Source: Aeromonas piscicola
Lineage (GTDB): Bacteria > Pseudomonadota > Gammaproteobacteria > Enterobacterales > Aeromonadaceae
Reading direction: 5' to 3'
Assembly: GCF_000820005.1 (NCBI RefSeq)
Contig: NZ_CDBL01000015.1
Coordinates: 1-56,258, forward strand
Length of the DNA stretch: 56,258 bases
The translations under genes were made by a program, and so were the position numbers. Positions 1 to 7,822 of the stretch are shown piece after piece. The notes beneath the pieces were generated by a model, which was given only the letters and a program-made list of their open reading frames with translations, made no database searches and was not told the origin of the DNA. Each line of letters begins with the position of its first letter. Positions within the stretch are counted from its first letter, which is position 1.

Positions 1-984
1 GATGGTCATGCCGTGCTGACTGTTTCTGTCCTGCACGAACTTGGCGGGGGGCGTCATGTTCTGGCTGGTCCAGATTGGCCACTCCTGATCATAGATGTCG
101 AGTTCGGGCGTCACTGAGGCCAGATCCATGTTGGCTTCCCAGAACGAATCCACAGTCCCCACATCGCGCCAGTAGGGGCGCTTTTGCGGGCAGCAGCCGA
201 CGCAGGACATGCTGAACGGATGGGCGTAGGCTGTGCCCTCCTTGACCACTCGCGGGATCACGTCCATGCCAAAATCGTGGTGGGATTCCTGGTTGGCCAG
301 ATCCTCTTCCAGCAACTGGTAGAGATACTCGGCCTCGAAGATATAGACCCCCATGGAGGCCAGTGCCATATCGGCCTTGCCCGGCATGGCCGGCGGATTG
401 GCCGGTTTTTCGACGAAGGCGTTGATCTTGCGATCCTCATCCACCGCCATCACGCCAAAGGCGCTCGCTTCGGTACGTGGTACCTCGATGCAGGCCACCG
501 TGACTTTGGCGCCCATGTTGACGTGGTCAAGCAGCATGGCGGCGTAATCCATCTTGTAGATGTGATCCCCCGCCAGCACCACCACATATTTGGGGCCGTG
601 ATCGCGAATGATATCCAGATTCTGATAGACGGCATCGGCAGTGCCGCGATACCAGTTGACCTCGTCCACCCGTTGCTGGGCTGGCAGCAAGTCGATGAAC
701 TCGTTCATCTGGTAGCGAAGGAATGACCAGCCCGATTGCAGGTGGCGCAGCAGGCTGTGAGACTTGTATTGGGTGACCACGCCGACCCGGCGGATCCCCG
801 AGTTGATGCAATTGGAGAGTACGAAGTCGATGATGCGGAACTTGCCGCCGAAATGCACTGCCGGTTTCGCCCTGTTGTCCGTCAACTGCTTGAGGCGACT
901 GCCCCGCCCTCCTGCGAGAACCAAGGCCATGGTCTCGTTCAGCAACTGTCTGGATTTTGCTGTATTGGCAGGTTGTAACAACAT
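1..984 (-). CDS. glgC: Glucose-1-phosphate adenylyltransferase GlgC (3' end outside window)
   Basis: The reverse strand reads open from an ATG at 984 to the window edge, giving 328 codons; the enterobacterial enzyme is about 430 residues, so roughly the last quarter is missing. It makes ADP-glucose from glucose-1-phosphate and ATP, the committed step of bacterial glycogen synthesis, in the cytoplasm. Visible family motifs are the nucleotide-binding N-terminus [20 protein letters not shown], then [15 protein letters not shown], and the [11 protein letters not shown] and [14 protein letters not shown] blocks. The start is preceded by AAAGGGG at good spacing. About 90 bases upstream, at 1052-1067, an imperfect TGTGA-N6-TGACT dyad resembles a CRP site, which would fit CRP control of glg genes elsewhere; this is weak. 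Function is secure from sequence. Confidence 0.95.
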   Translation of the reverse strand, partial: MLLQPANTAKSRQLLNETMALVLAGGRGSRLKQLTDNRAKPAVHFGGKFRIIDFVLSNCINSGIRRVGVVTQYKSHSLLRHLQSGWSFLRYQMNEFIDLLPAQQRVDEVNWYRGTADAVYQNLDIIRDHGPKYVVVLAGDHIYKMDYAAMLLDHVNMGAKVTVACIEVPRTEASAFGVMAVDEDRKINAFVEKPANPPAMPGKADMALASMGVYIFEAEYLYQLLEEDLANQESHHDFGMDVIPRVVKEGTAYAHPFSMSCVGCCPQKRPYWRDVGTVDSFWEANMDLASVTPELDIYDQEWPIWTSQNMTPPAKFVQDRNSQHGMTI

Positions 985-1202
985 TGAATACCCCTTTATT
1001 GATATATCTCTTCGATAGTGCCTCCTTTGAAGCTGGTTTGAAAGTGCTTTCAGTCACACTTCTCACATGGTTTTTCGACGAAGTGATGATTTTATCATTT
1101 GTGATGACAGAAATTGTCGCAGGGAGCGCGATAGTTCACCAGATGTCAGGTTGTCAGCGGGCCGAGAGGGCAGGGATGATTTTGAATAAACAGCATTTTT
1201 TA

Positions 1203-1234
1203 AAACAGACACCCGCCGAAGCGGGTGTCTGTTT
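1203..1234 (-). terminator. Hairpin terminator downstream of the PilU-type gene
   Basis: A perfect 14-bp stem (AAACAGACACCCGC with its complement) closes a 4-base loop. It lies 24 bases past the pilus ATPase stop codon and is followed on the reverse strand by a short T run, then A. It probably ends the reverse-strand transcript before glgC. Confidence 0.75.
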
Positions 1235-1257
1235 AACGGGGGAGGGGGTGACTTGCA

Positions 1258-2397
1258 CTAGAAGGGATCGTTACTTTCATCCTTGGTGGGCTCCAGACTC
1301 CAACCCGTGGCATCGCTGCTGCTGGCTATCTGGCCCTTCTCCTTCCACAGCTTGATCTTGAGGCGCAGGTTGTTGGCCGAGTCGGCGTTTTTCACCGCCT
1401 CTTCCTCTTCGATCACCCCTTCCACCACCAGATCGAACAGGGCGCTGTCGAAGGTGACCATGCCGAGGGCCTTGGATTTCTCCATCACCTCCTTGAGACC
1501 GCCAAATTCACCGCGCTTGATCATGTCGCGAATGGTGTGGGTGCCCAGCATGATCTCCACCGCCGCCCGGCGGCCGCCATCCGTGGTTTTCACCAGCCGC
1601 TGGGAGACAAACGCCTTGAGGTTGTTGCCCAGATCGTTGAGCAGCTGCGGGCGGCGCTCCTCCGGGAAGAAGTTGATGATGCGATCCAGCGCCTGGTTGG
1701 CGTTGTTGGCGTGCAGGGTGGAGATGGCGAGGTGCCCGGTTTCGGAGAAGGCCAGCGCATGCTCCATGGTTTCGCGGTCGCGAATTTCGCCGATAAGGAT
1801 CACGTCCGGCGCCTGGCGCAGGGTATTCTTGAGTGCGGCGTGGAAGCTGCGGGTATCCACCCCCACCTCCCGCTGGTTGATGATGCTCTTGCGGTGGCGG
1901 TGCACGAACTCCACCGGATCCTCGATGGTGATGATGTGGCCGCCGCTGTTGCGGTTGCGATGGTCGATGAGGGCCGCGAGCGACGTGGACTTGCCCGAGC
2001 CGGTACCGCCTACAAACAGCACCAGGCCGCGTTTCTCCATGATGGTGTCGAGCAGCACGGGGGGCAGTTTCAGGTCCTCGAAGCGCGGGATCTCGGTCTT
2101 GATGTTGCGGGCCACCAGGGAGACTTCGTTGCGCTGCTTGAAGATGTTGATCCGAAAGCGCCCTATCTGGGGCAACGAGATGGCGAGATTCATCTCCAGC
2201 TCCCGCTCGAACTGCTGCTTCTGCTCGCCGTCCATGATGTCGGCGGCAATCTTTGCCACCTCGCCCGGCTCGAGCGACGTCTCGGACAGGGGGCGCAGCC
2301 CACCGTTGAACTTGGCGCAGGGGGGGGCGCCGGTCGACAGATAGAGGTCGGAGCCGTCCTGTTGGGCCAGGATTTGTAGCATGTCTCGCAATTCCAT
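1258..2397 (-). CDS. pilU: PilT/PilU-family type IV pilus retraction ATPase, PilU type
   Basis: A 379-residue secretion-superfamily ATPase predicted to act as the accessory motor in type IV pilus retraction at the inner-membrane base. Walker A is GGTGSGKST near residues 130-138, the Asp box is IITIEDPVEF near 156-165, Walker B is DVILIGEIRD near 198-207 and the His box is GHLAISTLHA near 221-230. Length and the C-terminal ADSANNLRLKIKLW block match PilU rather than the shorter PilT. The ATG at 2397 follows GACGAGG at suitable spacing; an upstream in-frame start would add 12 unrelated residues. It stands alone here with no pilT or yggS beside it. PilU assignment over another PilT paralogue is likely but not proven. 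Confidence 0.85.
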   Translation of the reverse strand: MELRDMLQILAQQDGSDLYLSTGAPPCAKFNGGLRPLSETSLEPGEVAKIAADIMDGEQKQQFERELEMNLAISLPQIGRFRINIFKQRNEVSLVARNIKTEIPRFEDLKLPPVLLDTIMEKRGLVLFVGGTGSGKSTSLAALIDHRNRNSGGHIITIEDPVEFVHRHRKSIINQREVGVDTRSFHAALKNTLRQAPDVILIGEIRDRETMEHALAFSETGHLAISTLHANNANQALDRIINFFPEERRPQLLNDLGNNLKAFVSQRLVKTTDGGRRAAVEIMLGTHTIRDMIKRGEFGGLKEVMEKSKALGMVTFDSALFDLVVEGVIEEEEAVKNADSANNLRLKIKLWKEKGQIASSSDATGWSLEPTKDESNDPF

Positions 2398-2456
2398 GGT
2401 TTTGCCTCGTCTATCAAGCAGATGCCATTGCATTGAATGTCATAGAGTGTACAGCT

Positions 2457-2813
2457 TCAGGCACCGGTGAGTTTCTCGCGAAACACAAAAAACACCGCAC
2501 CCATGATACAGAGACCAGCCCAGAGGTAATCCCACTTCAGATCCTCTTTCAGATAGAAGACGGAGAAGGGGACGAACACTGTGAGGGTGATTACTTCCTG
2601 CAATATCTTGAGCTGGCCCACGCTCAGCACCGTGTGGCCGATTCGGTTGGCGGGCACCTGCAACAGGTATTCGAACAGGGCTATGCCCCAGCTCACCAGG
2701 GCGGCAATGATCCAGGGCTTGTGGTTCATGCTCTTGAGATGGGCATACCAGGCGAAGGTCATGAAGACGTTGCTGCACACCAACAGACCAATACTGGCAA
2801 TGATAGGGTTCAT
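2457..2813 (-). CDS. DUF486/DMT-like small integral membrane protein
   Basis: A 118-residue hydrophobic protein with about four predicted membrane segments: residues around 5-20, 34-52, 68-90 and 96-112. The pattern, including NVFMTFAWYAHLK and the NRIGHTVLSVGQLKILQEV stretch, fits the DUF486 family, related in fold to half-size drug/metabolite transporters. No substrate is established for the family. The ATG at 2813 has a strong AAAGGAG eight bases upstream, so the longer reading with nine extra N-terminal residues is unlikely. It lies upstream of pilU on the same strand with about 60 bases between, and divergent from the solute-binding protein gene. Confidence 0.8.
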   Translation of the reverse strand: MNPIIASIGLLVCSNVFMTFAWYAHLKSMNHKPWIIAALVSWGIALFEYLLQVPANRIGHTVLSVGQLKILQEVITLTVFVPFSVFYLKEDLKWDYLWAGLCIMGAVFFVFREKLTGA

Positions 2814-2926
2814 TAGGTTCTCCTTTAAAATCAATCGCATTTTATCTCTGAAGCACGGGTTTCCATAAGTGGGGCAGCAGGGTATTTTTAACCCATCAAG
2901 GATTGGGTAACACGAGGTTCAACGGG

Positions 2927-3691
2927 ATGGGCAAGACAAGCTGGGGTGTGCTTGGTCTGCTGTTTGCCTGCCTGGCGCACGGGTCGCCGACCCTGACGGT
3001 GGCCACCGATGTCTGGCCACCCTTTCGGATTTCGCAACCGGACGGTCAGTTCCGCGGGCTGGACATGGACATTCTGCAACGGCTGCAACGCCGCAGCGGC
3101 ATACCGTTCGAGGTGAAGCGGGTCCCCTGGGGACGGGCGCTCAAGCAGATGCAGACCGGTCAGGTCGACCTCATGATAGGCCTGGCCATGACGCCGGAGC
3201 GGGCACAATTCATCGATTATCTGCAACCGGCCTATTACCAGTGCCGACCTGCGTTTTATGGCAAGGCTGCGGCGGTATCAACCCTGCGCACCTACGCCGA
3301 TCTGCAGGGGCAGAAGGTGGGCTATGTGCTCAATTCCGTTTATTTTGAGCAGTTTGATACCGACAACCGGCTCGACAAGCACGGCGTACCCACCGAGGAT
3401 CAACTGCTGCGCATGGTGCAGCGTGGCCATCTGCCGCTGATGATAGGCACCGACTGCCAGGTGGATTATGCCCTGAGCCAGCACAACGAGGCCGGTCTCA
3501 TCAAGGCGGCCTACCAGCCGCCCCTGCCTGTGGTGCTCTATCTGGGCATGAGCAAGCAGTCACCCCACCAGGCGCTCAGACAGCCGTTGGTGCTGGCGTT
3601 GCAGGAGCTGGTGGCCAGCGGCGAAATCCAGGCCTTGGCCAAGCCTTACCAGCCTTGGCCAAGCCTTACCAGCCTTGACCTCGGGTGGTAA
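2927..3691 (+). CDS. Extracellular solute-binding protein, family 3
   Basis: A 254-residue periplasmic protein of the SBP_bac_3 type. A signal peptide covers about residues 1-20 (hydrophobic VLGLLFACLA, then HGS). After it come TLTVATDVWPPFRI and FRGLDMDILQRLQRRSG, the usual start of lobe 1 in amino-acid-binding proteins, and later QVDLMIGLAMTPERAQFIDY. The ligand cannot be read from sequence. The start chosen is the ATG at 2927 with GAGG upstream; a TTG at 2903 is in frame. It sits just ahead of btuCD, but its fold family is not that of the cobalamin-binding BtuF. The 3' end carries a 20-bp tandem duplication that replaces a stop and adds ten residues. Confidence 0.85.
   Translation: MGKTSWGVLGLLFACLAHGSPTLTVATDVWPPFRISQPDGQFRGLDMDILQRLQRRSGIPFEVKRVPWGRALKQMQTGQVDLMIGLAMTPERAQFIDYLQPAYYQCRPAFYGKAAAVSTLRTYADLQGQKVGYVLNSVYFEQFDTDNRLDKHGVPTEDQLLRMVQRGHLPLMIGTDCQVDYALSQHNEAGLIKAAYQPPLPVVLYLGMSKQSPHQALRQPLVLALQELVASGEIQALAKPYQPWPSLTSLDLGW
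3641..3680 (+). repeat. 20-bp tandem duplication at the 3' end of the solute-binding protein gene
   Basis: Positions 3641-3660 and 3661-3680 are the same 20-mer with one difference (G to A at 3678). Removing one copy makes the reading frame end ...KPYQP then TGA, so the duplication shifted the frame past the old stop and created a ten-residue tail ending LGW. Twenty is not a multiple of three, which explains the changed C-terminus. Confidence 0.9.
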
Positions 3692-3781
3692 CACGCTGTT
3701 ATCATGCGTTTTTCGTCCTTGTGCGCCGGGCGGGTCAATTCCTCATCGGCGCCGGGCCTTGTTCACGTTCGGGGATCCTCT

Positions 3782-4789
3782 GTGTATCTCTCTCTGCTCG
3801 CCCGCCAGCGCCGCTGGCAGCGGGGCTGGTTGCTCGGTCTGGCGCTGCTGACCCTCACGCTGTTTCTCTTCTCCCTCGCCTGGGGCGAATTCGTGCTGCT
3901 ACCCTGGCAACCCATGGGAGAGCTCGAACAGCGCATCCTGCTGGAGCTGCGGCTGCCGCGCGCCCTGCTGGCCCTGCTGGCAGGGGCCGCGCTCGCCTGT
4001 GGTGGCGCCGTGCTGCAGGTGATGCTGCACAACCCGGTGGCCGAGCCCGGCCTGCTCGGCGTGTCGAGCGGGGCGGGATTGGCTGCCATGGTGGCGATGG
4101 CGGTGGCCAAATCCCTCGGCGTCTATCTGCCGGGCTGGGGACTGTCGCTGGCGGCCTTCGGTGGCGCCCTGCTGGTGACCATGCTGCTCATACGGCTGGC
4201 GCGCCGGGCCCGGCTCGGCCATGCCCGTCTGCTGCTGTTCGGGGTGGCCATCGGCATTCTCACCAATGCGGCCATGACCTGGCTGATGTACTTTGCCGAC
4301 GATGGCTCCCTGCGCGAGTACATGTTTTGGATGATGGGCAGTCTCGCCTACGGTAGTCAGCAGCTCGGCTGGTGGTGGCTGGTGCTGCCGCTGACGCTCG
4401 GCTGGCTTTGCTGGCAGGGCAAGGCCTTGCAGCAACTGTTGCTGGGGGAGACCCAGGCTCGCCTGATGGGGCTGGATGTGGACAGGATGCGGGTGCGGCT
4501 GGTGCTGGCGGTCTGTCTGCTCACCGGCCTGGCGGTATCCCTGTGCGGTGTCATCGGTTTCGTCGGATTGGTGGTGCCCCATCTGCTGCGCCTGTGCGGC
4601 GGCAGCGACCAGCGCTTCCTGTTGCCCGCCTCGGCGCTGGGGGGCGGTGCTTTGTTGCTGGGGGCCGATCTGGTGGCACGTTCTGCCTTGAGCGCAGGCG
4701 AGTTGCCCATCGGTGTCATCACTGCTTCTGTGGGGGCGCCGCTCTTCATTTACCTGCTGTTGAGGCAAGATGCCGATGTCGCCCGCTGA
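3782..4789 (+). CDS. btuC: Vitamin B12 ABC transporter permease BtuC
   Basis: A FecCD-family inner-membrane permease moving cobalamin from periplasm to cytoplasm with BtuD. The protein aligns by eye along its length with enterobacterial BtuC: the RLPRALLALLAGAALACGGAV region, NPVAEPGLLGVSSGAG, MTWLMYF, YMFWMMGS, GFVGLVVPHLLRLCG and ELPIGVITASVGAPLFI. About ten membrane segments are expected. The chosen start is GTG at 3782, preceded by CGGGGAT, giving 335 residues, close to the usual 326; an in-frame ATG at 3704 would add 26 hydrophilic residues and lacks a ribosome site. It overlaps btuD by 20 bases. No btuF and no cobalamin riboswitch were seen upstream. Confidence 0.9.
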   Translation: MYLSLLARQRRWQRGWLLGLALLTLTLFLFSLAWGEFVLLPWQPMGELEQRILLELRLPRALLALLAGAALACGGAVLQVMLHNPVAEPGLLGVSSGAGLAAMVAMAVAKSLGVYLPGWGLSLAAFGGALLVTMLLIRLARRARLGHARLLLFGVAIGILTNAAMTWLMYFADDGSLREYMFWMMGSLAYGSQQLGWWWLVLPLTLGWLCWQGKALQQLLLGETQARLMGLDVDRMRVRLVLAVCLLTGLAVSLCGVIGFVGLVVPHLLRLCGGSDQRFLLPASALGGGALLLGADLVARSALSAGELPIGVITASVGAPLFIYLLLRQDADVAR

Positions 4790-5585
4790 TCCCTCTTCGC
4801 TTGAACCGGCTCCCCTGATCGAGGCACGCGCCCTCGCCATCCCCGAGCGATTGGCCCCGCTCGATCTGTGCTGGCAGGGGGGCCAGCTGGTGGCCCTGCT
4901 CGGCCCCAACGGCAGCGGCAAATCTACCTTGCTCGGCGCCCTGGCCGGCATTCTGCCCGCCACGGGTATGGTGCGGCTGTGCGGGGAGGCGGTCAGCGAG
5001 CTGAGCTGGCCCGAGCTGGCCCGGCGCCGCGCCATGCTGCCTCAGCGCCAGCCCCAGCTGTTTCATATTCCGGTGTTTCAGGTGCTGGCCATAGGGCTGG
5101 ACGACGGGGTGGAAGCCGGCACGCAGAGCGATGTGAAGCGGGTCCAGAGCGAGGCCATTGACGCCCTGTGTGATGCACTGGAGCTGAGCACCCTGCTGGC
5201 ACGCGATTTCAGTCGACTCTCCGGCGGGGAGCAGCAGCGGGTGCTGATCGCCCGCACCCTGCTGCAGCTATGGCCCAGCCTCAATCCGGCAGGCCGGGTA
5301 CTGCTGCTGGATGAGCCGCTGGCAGGGCTGGATCTGCACCATCAGCTGGCGTTGTTGCGGCTGCTGAAGACGCTGGCCCGGCAGGGACTGCTGGTGGTGC
5401 TCGCCATCCACGACATCAACCTGGCTATCGATTGGGCGGATCGGATCCTCTGTCTGCAACAGGGGCGGGTGGTGAGCGAGGGTGGGACCGCGCTTATCGA
5501 CGAGGCTTTGCTGGAGCGGGTGTTCCAGATAAAGACGGATCGCATTGAGGCGGCCGGTCGGGTCTGGTTTATGCCGAGCCTGTGA
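4770..5585 (+). CDS. btuD: Vitamin B12 ABC transporter ATP-binding protein BtuD
   Basis: A 271-residue ABC ATPase that energises BtuC. Walker A is LGPNGSGKST (about 44-53), the signature is LSGGEQQR (150-157), Walker B is VLLLDEPLAGLD (177-188), and the switch histidine is in AIHDINLAIDWAD. The DEPLAGLDLHHQ and FSRLSGGEQQRV wording is typical of BtuD. The start overlaps the end of btuC by 20 bases, indicating translational coupling; two ATGs (4770, 4776) are possible. A strong terminator follows directly. The transporter is complete apart from its binding protein, which must be encoded elsewhere unless the neighbouring family-3 protein has taken over, which seems unlikely. Confidence 0.93.
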   Translation: MPMSPADPSSLEPAPLIEARALAIPERLAPLDLCWQGGQLVALLGPNGSGKSTLLGALAGILPATGMVRLCGEAVSELSWPELARRRAMLPQRQPQLFHIPVFQVLAIGLDDGVEAGTQSDVKRVQSEAIDALCDALELSTLLARDFSRLSGGEQQRVLIARTLLQLWPSLNPAGRVLLLDEPLAGLDLHHQLALLRLLKTLARQGLLVVLAIHDINLAIDWADRILCLQQGRVVSEGGTALIDEALLERVFQIKTDRIEAAGRVWFMPSL

Positions 5586-5593
5586 GAAACAAG

Positions 5594-5625
5594 AAAGGCC
5601 CTTGGCGTCAGCCGAGGGCCTTTTT
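5594..5625 (+). terminator. Rho-independent terminator after btuD
   Basis: The stem AAGGCCCTTGGC pairs with GCCGAGGGCCTT (one G-T pair) around a short loop and is followed by five T. It overlaps the last codons of the convergent acetyltransferase gene. Confidence 0.8.
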
Positions 5626-6066
5626 GAAGAAGACGACTCGCTCCGTTTCGGCAAAGCCGAGTCGCTCGTGCATGCGCTGTGAGGCAAGATTGTCGATGGC
5701 GGCATCGGAGGCAAGCTCGCGGCAACCCAGCTCGCGGCCCCAATGCGCCACTTGGGCGATCAGGGCGCGCGCCAGCCCTCGCCGGCGCGACGCCGGTTGG
5801 ACATAGACTCCTTCCAGATAGACCACCGGGCTGCTTTCGCAGCCATTTACGTAATCGTGGCGCAGGGCGGCATCGGCAAAGCCCACCGTCTGATCCTGCT
5901 CATCCAGCGCCAGAAAGGCGTTCAGGCCGGCATTGGTCAGCAACTCGCCCCCCTCCTGCAGATGGGCAGCGATCCCGTGGTGCGGCCACAGTTGCTGGCG
6001 CAGGGCCGCCCATTGCGCCAGCCGGGCCTCATCGAGGGGCACTATTCGCCAGCCAGTCTCTGTCAT
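5608..6066 (-). CDS. AAC(6')-type aminoglycoside 6'-N-acetyltransferase (GNAT family)
   Basis: A 152-residue GNAT protein. The central block GFADAALRHDYVNGC (62-76), then ESSPVVYLEGVYVQP and the acetyl-CoA loop SRRRGLARALI (93-103), and the C-terminal ASDAAIDN...HERLGFAETERVVFF, matches the chromosomal AAC(6')-I family known from Serratia, Acinetobacter and Stenotrophomonas. Those enzymes acetylate the 6'-amino group of kanamycin-, tobramycin- and amikacin-like drugs. The ATG at 6066 lies seven bases past the aroH-type stop and lacks a clear ribosome site, so translation may be coupled to the upstream gene; longer in-frame readings overlap aroH and are rejected. Whether it confers resistance at natural expression is unknown, and its native substrate may be another amine. 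Confidence 0.85.
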   Translation of the reverse strand: MTETGWRIVPLDEARLAQWAALRQQLWPHHGIAAHLQEGGELLTNAGLNAFLALDEQDQTVGFADAALRHDYVNGCESSPVVYLEGVYVQPASRRRGLARALIAQVAHWGRELGCRELASDAAIDNLASQRMHERLGFAETERVVFFKKALG

Positions 6067-6073
6067 GCCGGGC

Positions 6074-7138
6074 TCAGCCCTGCCGCTTGGCAAGGCGTGC
6101 CTGCGCGGCCTCGGCCAGCATGGCCAGCAGCGTTTCGGTGTCGCTCCACGACAGGCAGGCATCCGTGATGCTCTGGCCGAAGGTAGCGGCGCAGCCGTTC
6201 TCCACATCCTGACGCCCTTCCACCAGGAAGCTCTCGGCCATGATGCCGGCGATGCCGGTACGGCCACGGCGCAGCTGATCGCAGATGTCCTGCGCCACCA
6301 GCAGCTGGCGGCGGTGATCCTTCATGCTGTTGCCGTGGCTGAAATCCACCACCAGCCGCTCGGGCATGCCCACATCGGCCAGGGCCTCGCACGCCTCGTC
6401 GACACTGGCGGTGTCGTAGTTGGGCCTGTGGCCGCCACGCAGGATCACATGGCCAAAGGGGTTGCCGGCGGTGCGGTAGATGGTCATCTTGCCGTCCTTG
6501 TCCGGGGAGTAGAAGATGTGGCTGTGACGGGCGGCGCGCACCGCATCGATGGCGATGCGGGTGTTGCCGTCGGTGCCGTTCTTGAAGCCAACCGGGCAGG
6601 AGAGGGCCGAAGCCATCTCGCGGTGCACCTGGGATTCTGTGGTGCGCGCGCCGATGGCGCCCCAGGTGATGAGATCGCTGATGTACTGGCCGGTCACCAT
6701 GTCGAGGAACTCGGTGGCGGTGGGCATGCCGATCTCGTTGATGTCGACCAGCAGCTTGCGGGCCAGTTTCAGCCCTTCGTTGACGTCGAAGCTGCCATCG
6801 AGGCGCGGATCATTGATGAGCCCCTTCCAGCCGACTATGGTGCGCGGCTTCTCGAAGTAGGTACGCATGACGATGCAGAGGCTCTCTTTGTACTGCTCGC
6901 GCAGGGCGTTGAGACGGCGGGCGTATTCATGGGCGGCGGCCGGATCATGGATGGAGCAGGGGCCGACGATGACCAGCAGGCGCTGATCCTCACCGGCCAG
7001 AATGGCTTCCACTTCGCGGCGGGCATCCAGCAGATTCTGGGCAATGGTGTCGTTGATAGGGAAGGCGTGCGCGAGCTCGCTTGGAGTGATCAGAGACTCC
7101 AGGCGACGGGTGCGCAATTCATCGGTGTGAATGGACAT
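6074..7138 (-). CDS. aroH: 3-deoxy-7-phosphoheptulonate (DAHP) synthase, AroH (Trp-sensitive) type
   Basis: A 354-residue class I DAHP synthase, condensing phosphoenolpyruvate and erythrose-4-phosphate at the entry of the shikimate pathway. The family blocks LLVIVGPCSIHDP, RTYFEKPRTIVGWKGLI, WGAIGARTTESQVHRE, VGFKNGTDGN, RGGHRPNY and DFSHGN are intact. The N-terminus (TDELRTRRLESLITPSEL) and the SPDKDGKMTIYRTAGNPFGH stretch resemble E. coli AroH more than AroF or AroG, suggesting tryptophan feedback control; this isozyme call is inference. The ATG at 7138 starts the conserved region. The leader holds a hairpin followed by five T that could act as an attenuator. The AAC(6') gene follows within seven bases. 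Confidence 0.88.
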   Translation of the reverse strand: MSIHTDELRTRRLESLITPSELAHAFPINDTIAQNLLDARREVEAILAGEDQRLLVIVGPCSIHDPAAAHEYARRLNALREQYKESLCIVMRTYFEKPRTIVGWKGLINDPRLDGSFDVNEGLKLARKLLVDINEIGMPTATEFLDMVTGQYISDLITWGAIGARTTESQVHREMASALSCPVGFKNGTDGNTRIAIDAVRAARHSHIFYSPDKDGKMTIYRTAGNPFGHVILRGGHRPNYDTASVDEACEALADVGMPERLVVDFSHGNSMKDHRRQLLVAQDICDQLRRGRTGIAGIMAESFLVEGRQDVENGCAATFGQSITDACLSWSDTETLLAMLAEAAQARLAKRQG

Positions 7139-7214
7139 ACGACTCAATTCTCGAGTGGGTGGCGTGGGCTGTTGCTCGACGGCGTGCCGAAAATGCAAGG
7201 GGATAAAATAAAGC

Positions 7215-7243
7215 AAAAACCCCCTGATTGAAACCTTGAGGGG
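7215..7243 (-). promoter_or_regulatory. Possible terminator/attenuator hairpin in the aroH leader
   Basis: On the reverse strand CCCCT (7239-7243) can pair with AGGGG (7221-7225) around a 13-base loop, with a T run continuing to about 7215. It lies some 80 bases ahead of the aroH start. The stem is short, and I see no Trp-rich leader peptide, so attenuation is only a possibility. Confidence 0.3.
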
Positions 7244-7291
7244 CTCTGATAGGATGTGAACCCCAAAACGACGCCAAATGAGGTAGATAGC

Positions 7292-7672
7292 GTGGCAAAG
7301 CCAGGAGCAACCGGGGTTACCCGCATCATCAACGCAACCGGTTACAGCATGAAGGGGCTCAAGTCAGCCTGGATCAACGAGGCGGCCTTCCGACAGGAGC
7401 TGATGTTGATCCTGCTGCTGATGCCACTGGCCTTCTGGCTCGGGGATTCCCTCAACCAAATCCTGCTGCTGGTGAGCATCAGCTGGCTGGTGGTGATCGT
7501 CGAGGTGCTCAACTCCGCCATAGAGGCTGTGGTGGACAGGGTGGGCTCGGAGCATCACGAGCTGTCGGGCCGCGCCAAGGATCTCGGCTCTGCTGCGGTG
7601 TTTATCGCGCTGGCCCTCAATGCGCTGGTATGGGGCGCCCTGGTGGGACGCAATCTGCTGGGCTGGTGGTAG
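7292..7672 (+). CDS. dgkA: Diacylglycerol kinase DgkA
   Basis: A 126-residue trimeric inner-membrane kinase that phosphorylates diacylglycerol, recycling the product of membrane-derived oligosaccharide synthesis. The N-terminus GVTRIINATGYSMKGLKSAW and the signature EVLNSAIEAVVDRVGSEHHE then LSGRAKDLGSAAV are diagnostic. Three membrane helices are visible at about residues 34-52, 56-74 and 99-120. The GTG at 7292, with GAGGT nine bases upstream, gives the usual family length; the GTG at 7256 would add twelve residues not seen in homologues. The gene diverges from aroH and converges on serA, separated from it by a bidirectional terminator. Confidence 0.94.
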   Translation: MAKPGATGVTRIINATGYSMKGLKSAWINEAAFRQELMLILLLMPLAFWLGDSLNQILLLVSISWLVVIVEVLNSAIEAVVDRVGSEHHELSGRAKDLGSAAVFIALALNALVWGALVGRNLLGWW

Positions 7673-7765
7673 ATCTTTCGGTACCAAGAAAAGCCCGACG
7701 GGGCATAACCCAGCTGAGCTGGTGGTAGGTTGCGAGATCAACCTTCCTCCTGGCACTTCTAGCAT

Positions 7766-7795
7766 AAAAAAGCCCGTCATCGAGACGGGCTTTTT
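7766..7795. terminator. Bidirectional terminator between dgkA and serA
   Basis: AAAAAGCCCGTC and its exact complement GACGGGCTTTTT flank a five-base loop. The A and T runs on either side make it a working terminator in both directions, serving the convergent genes. Confidence 0.88.
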
Positions 7796-7822
7796 GCTGG
7801 CCGAGCGCTGGGGCTCAGGGCA

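Noticed and set aside
3692..3781. Cobalamin riboswitch ahead of btuC
   Set aside because: The stretch is too short and contains no recognisable B12-box core.
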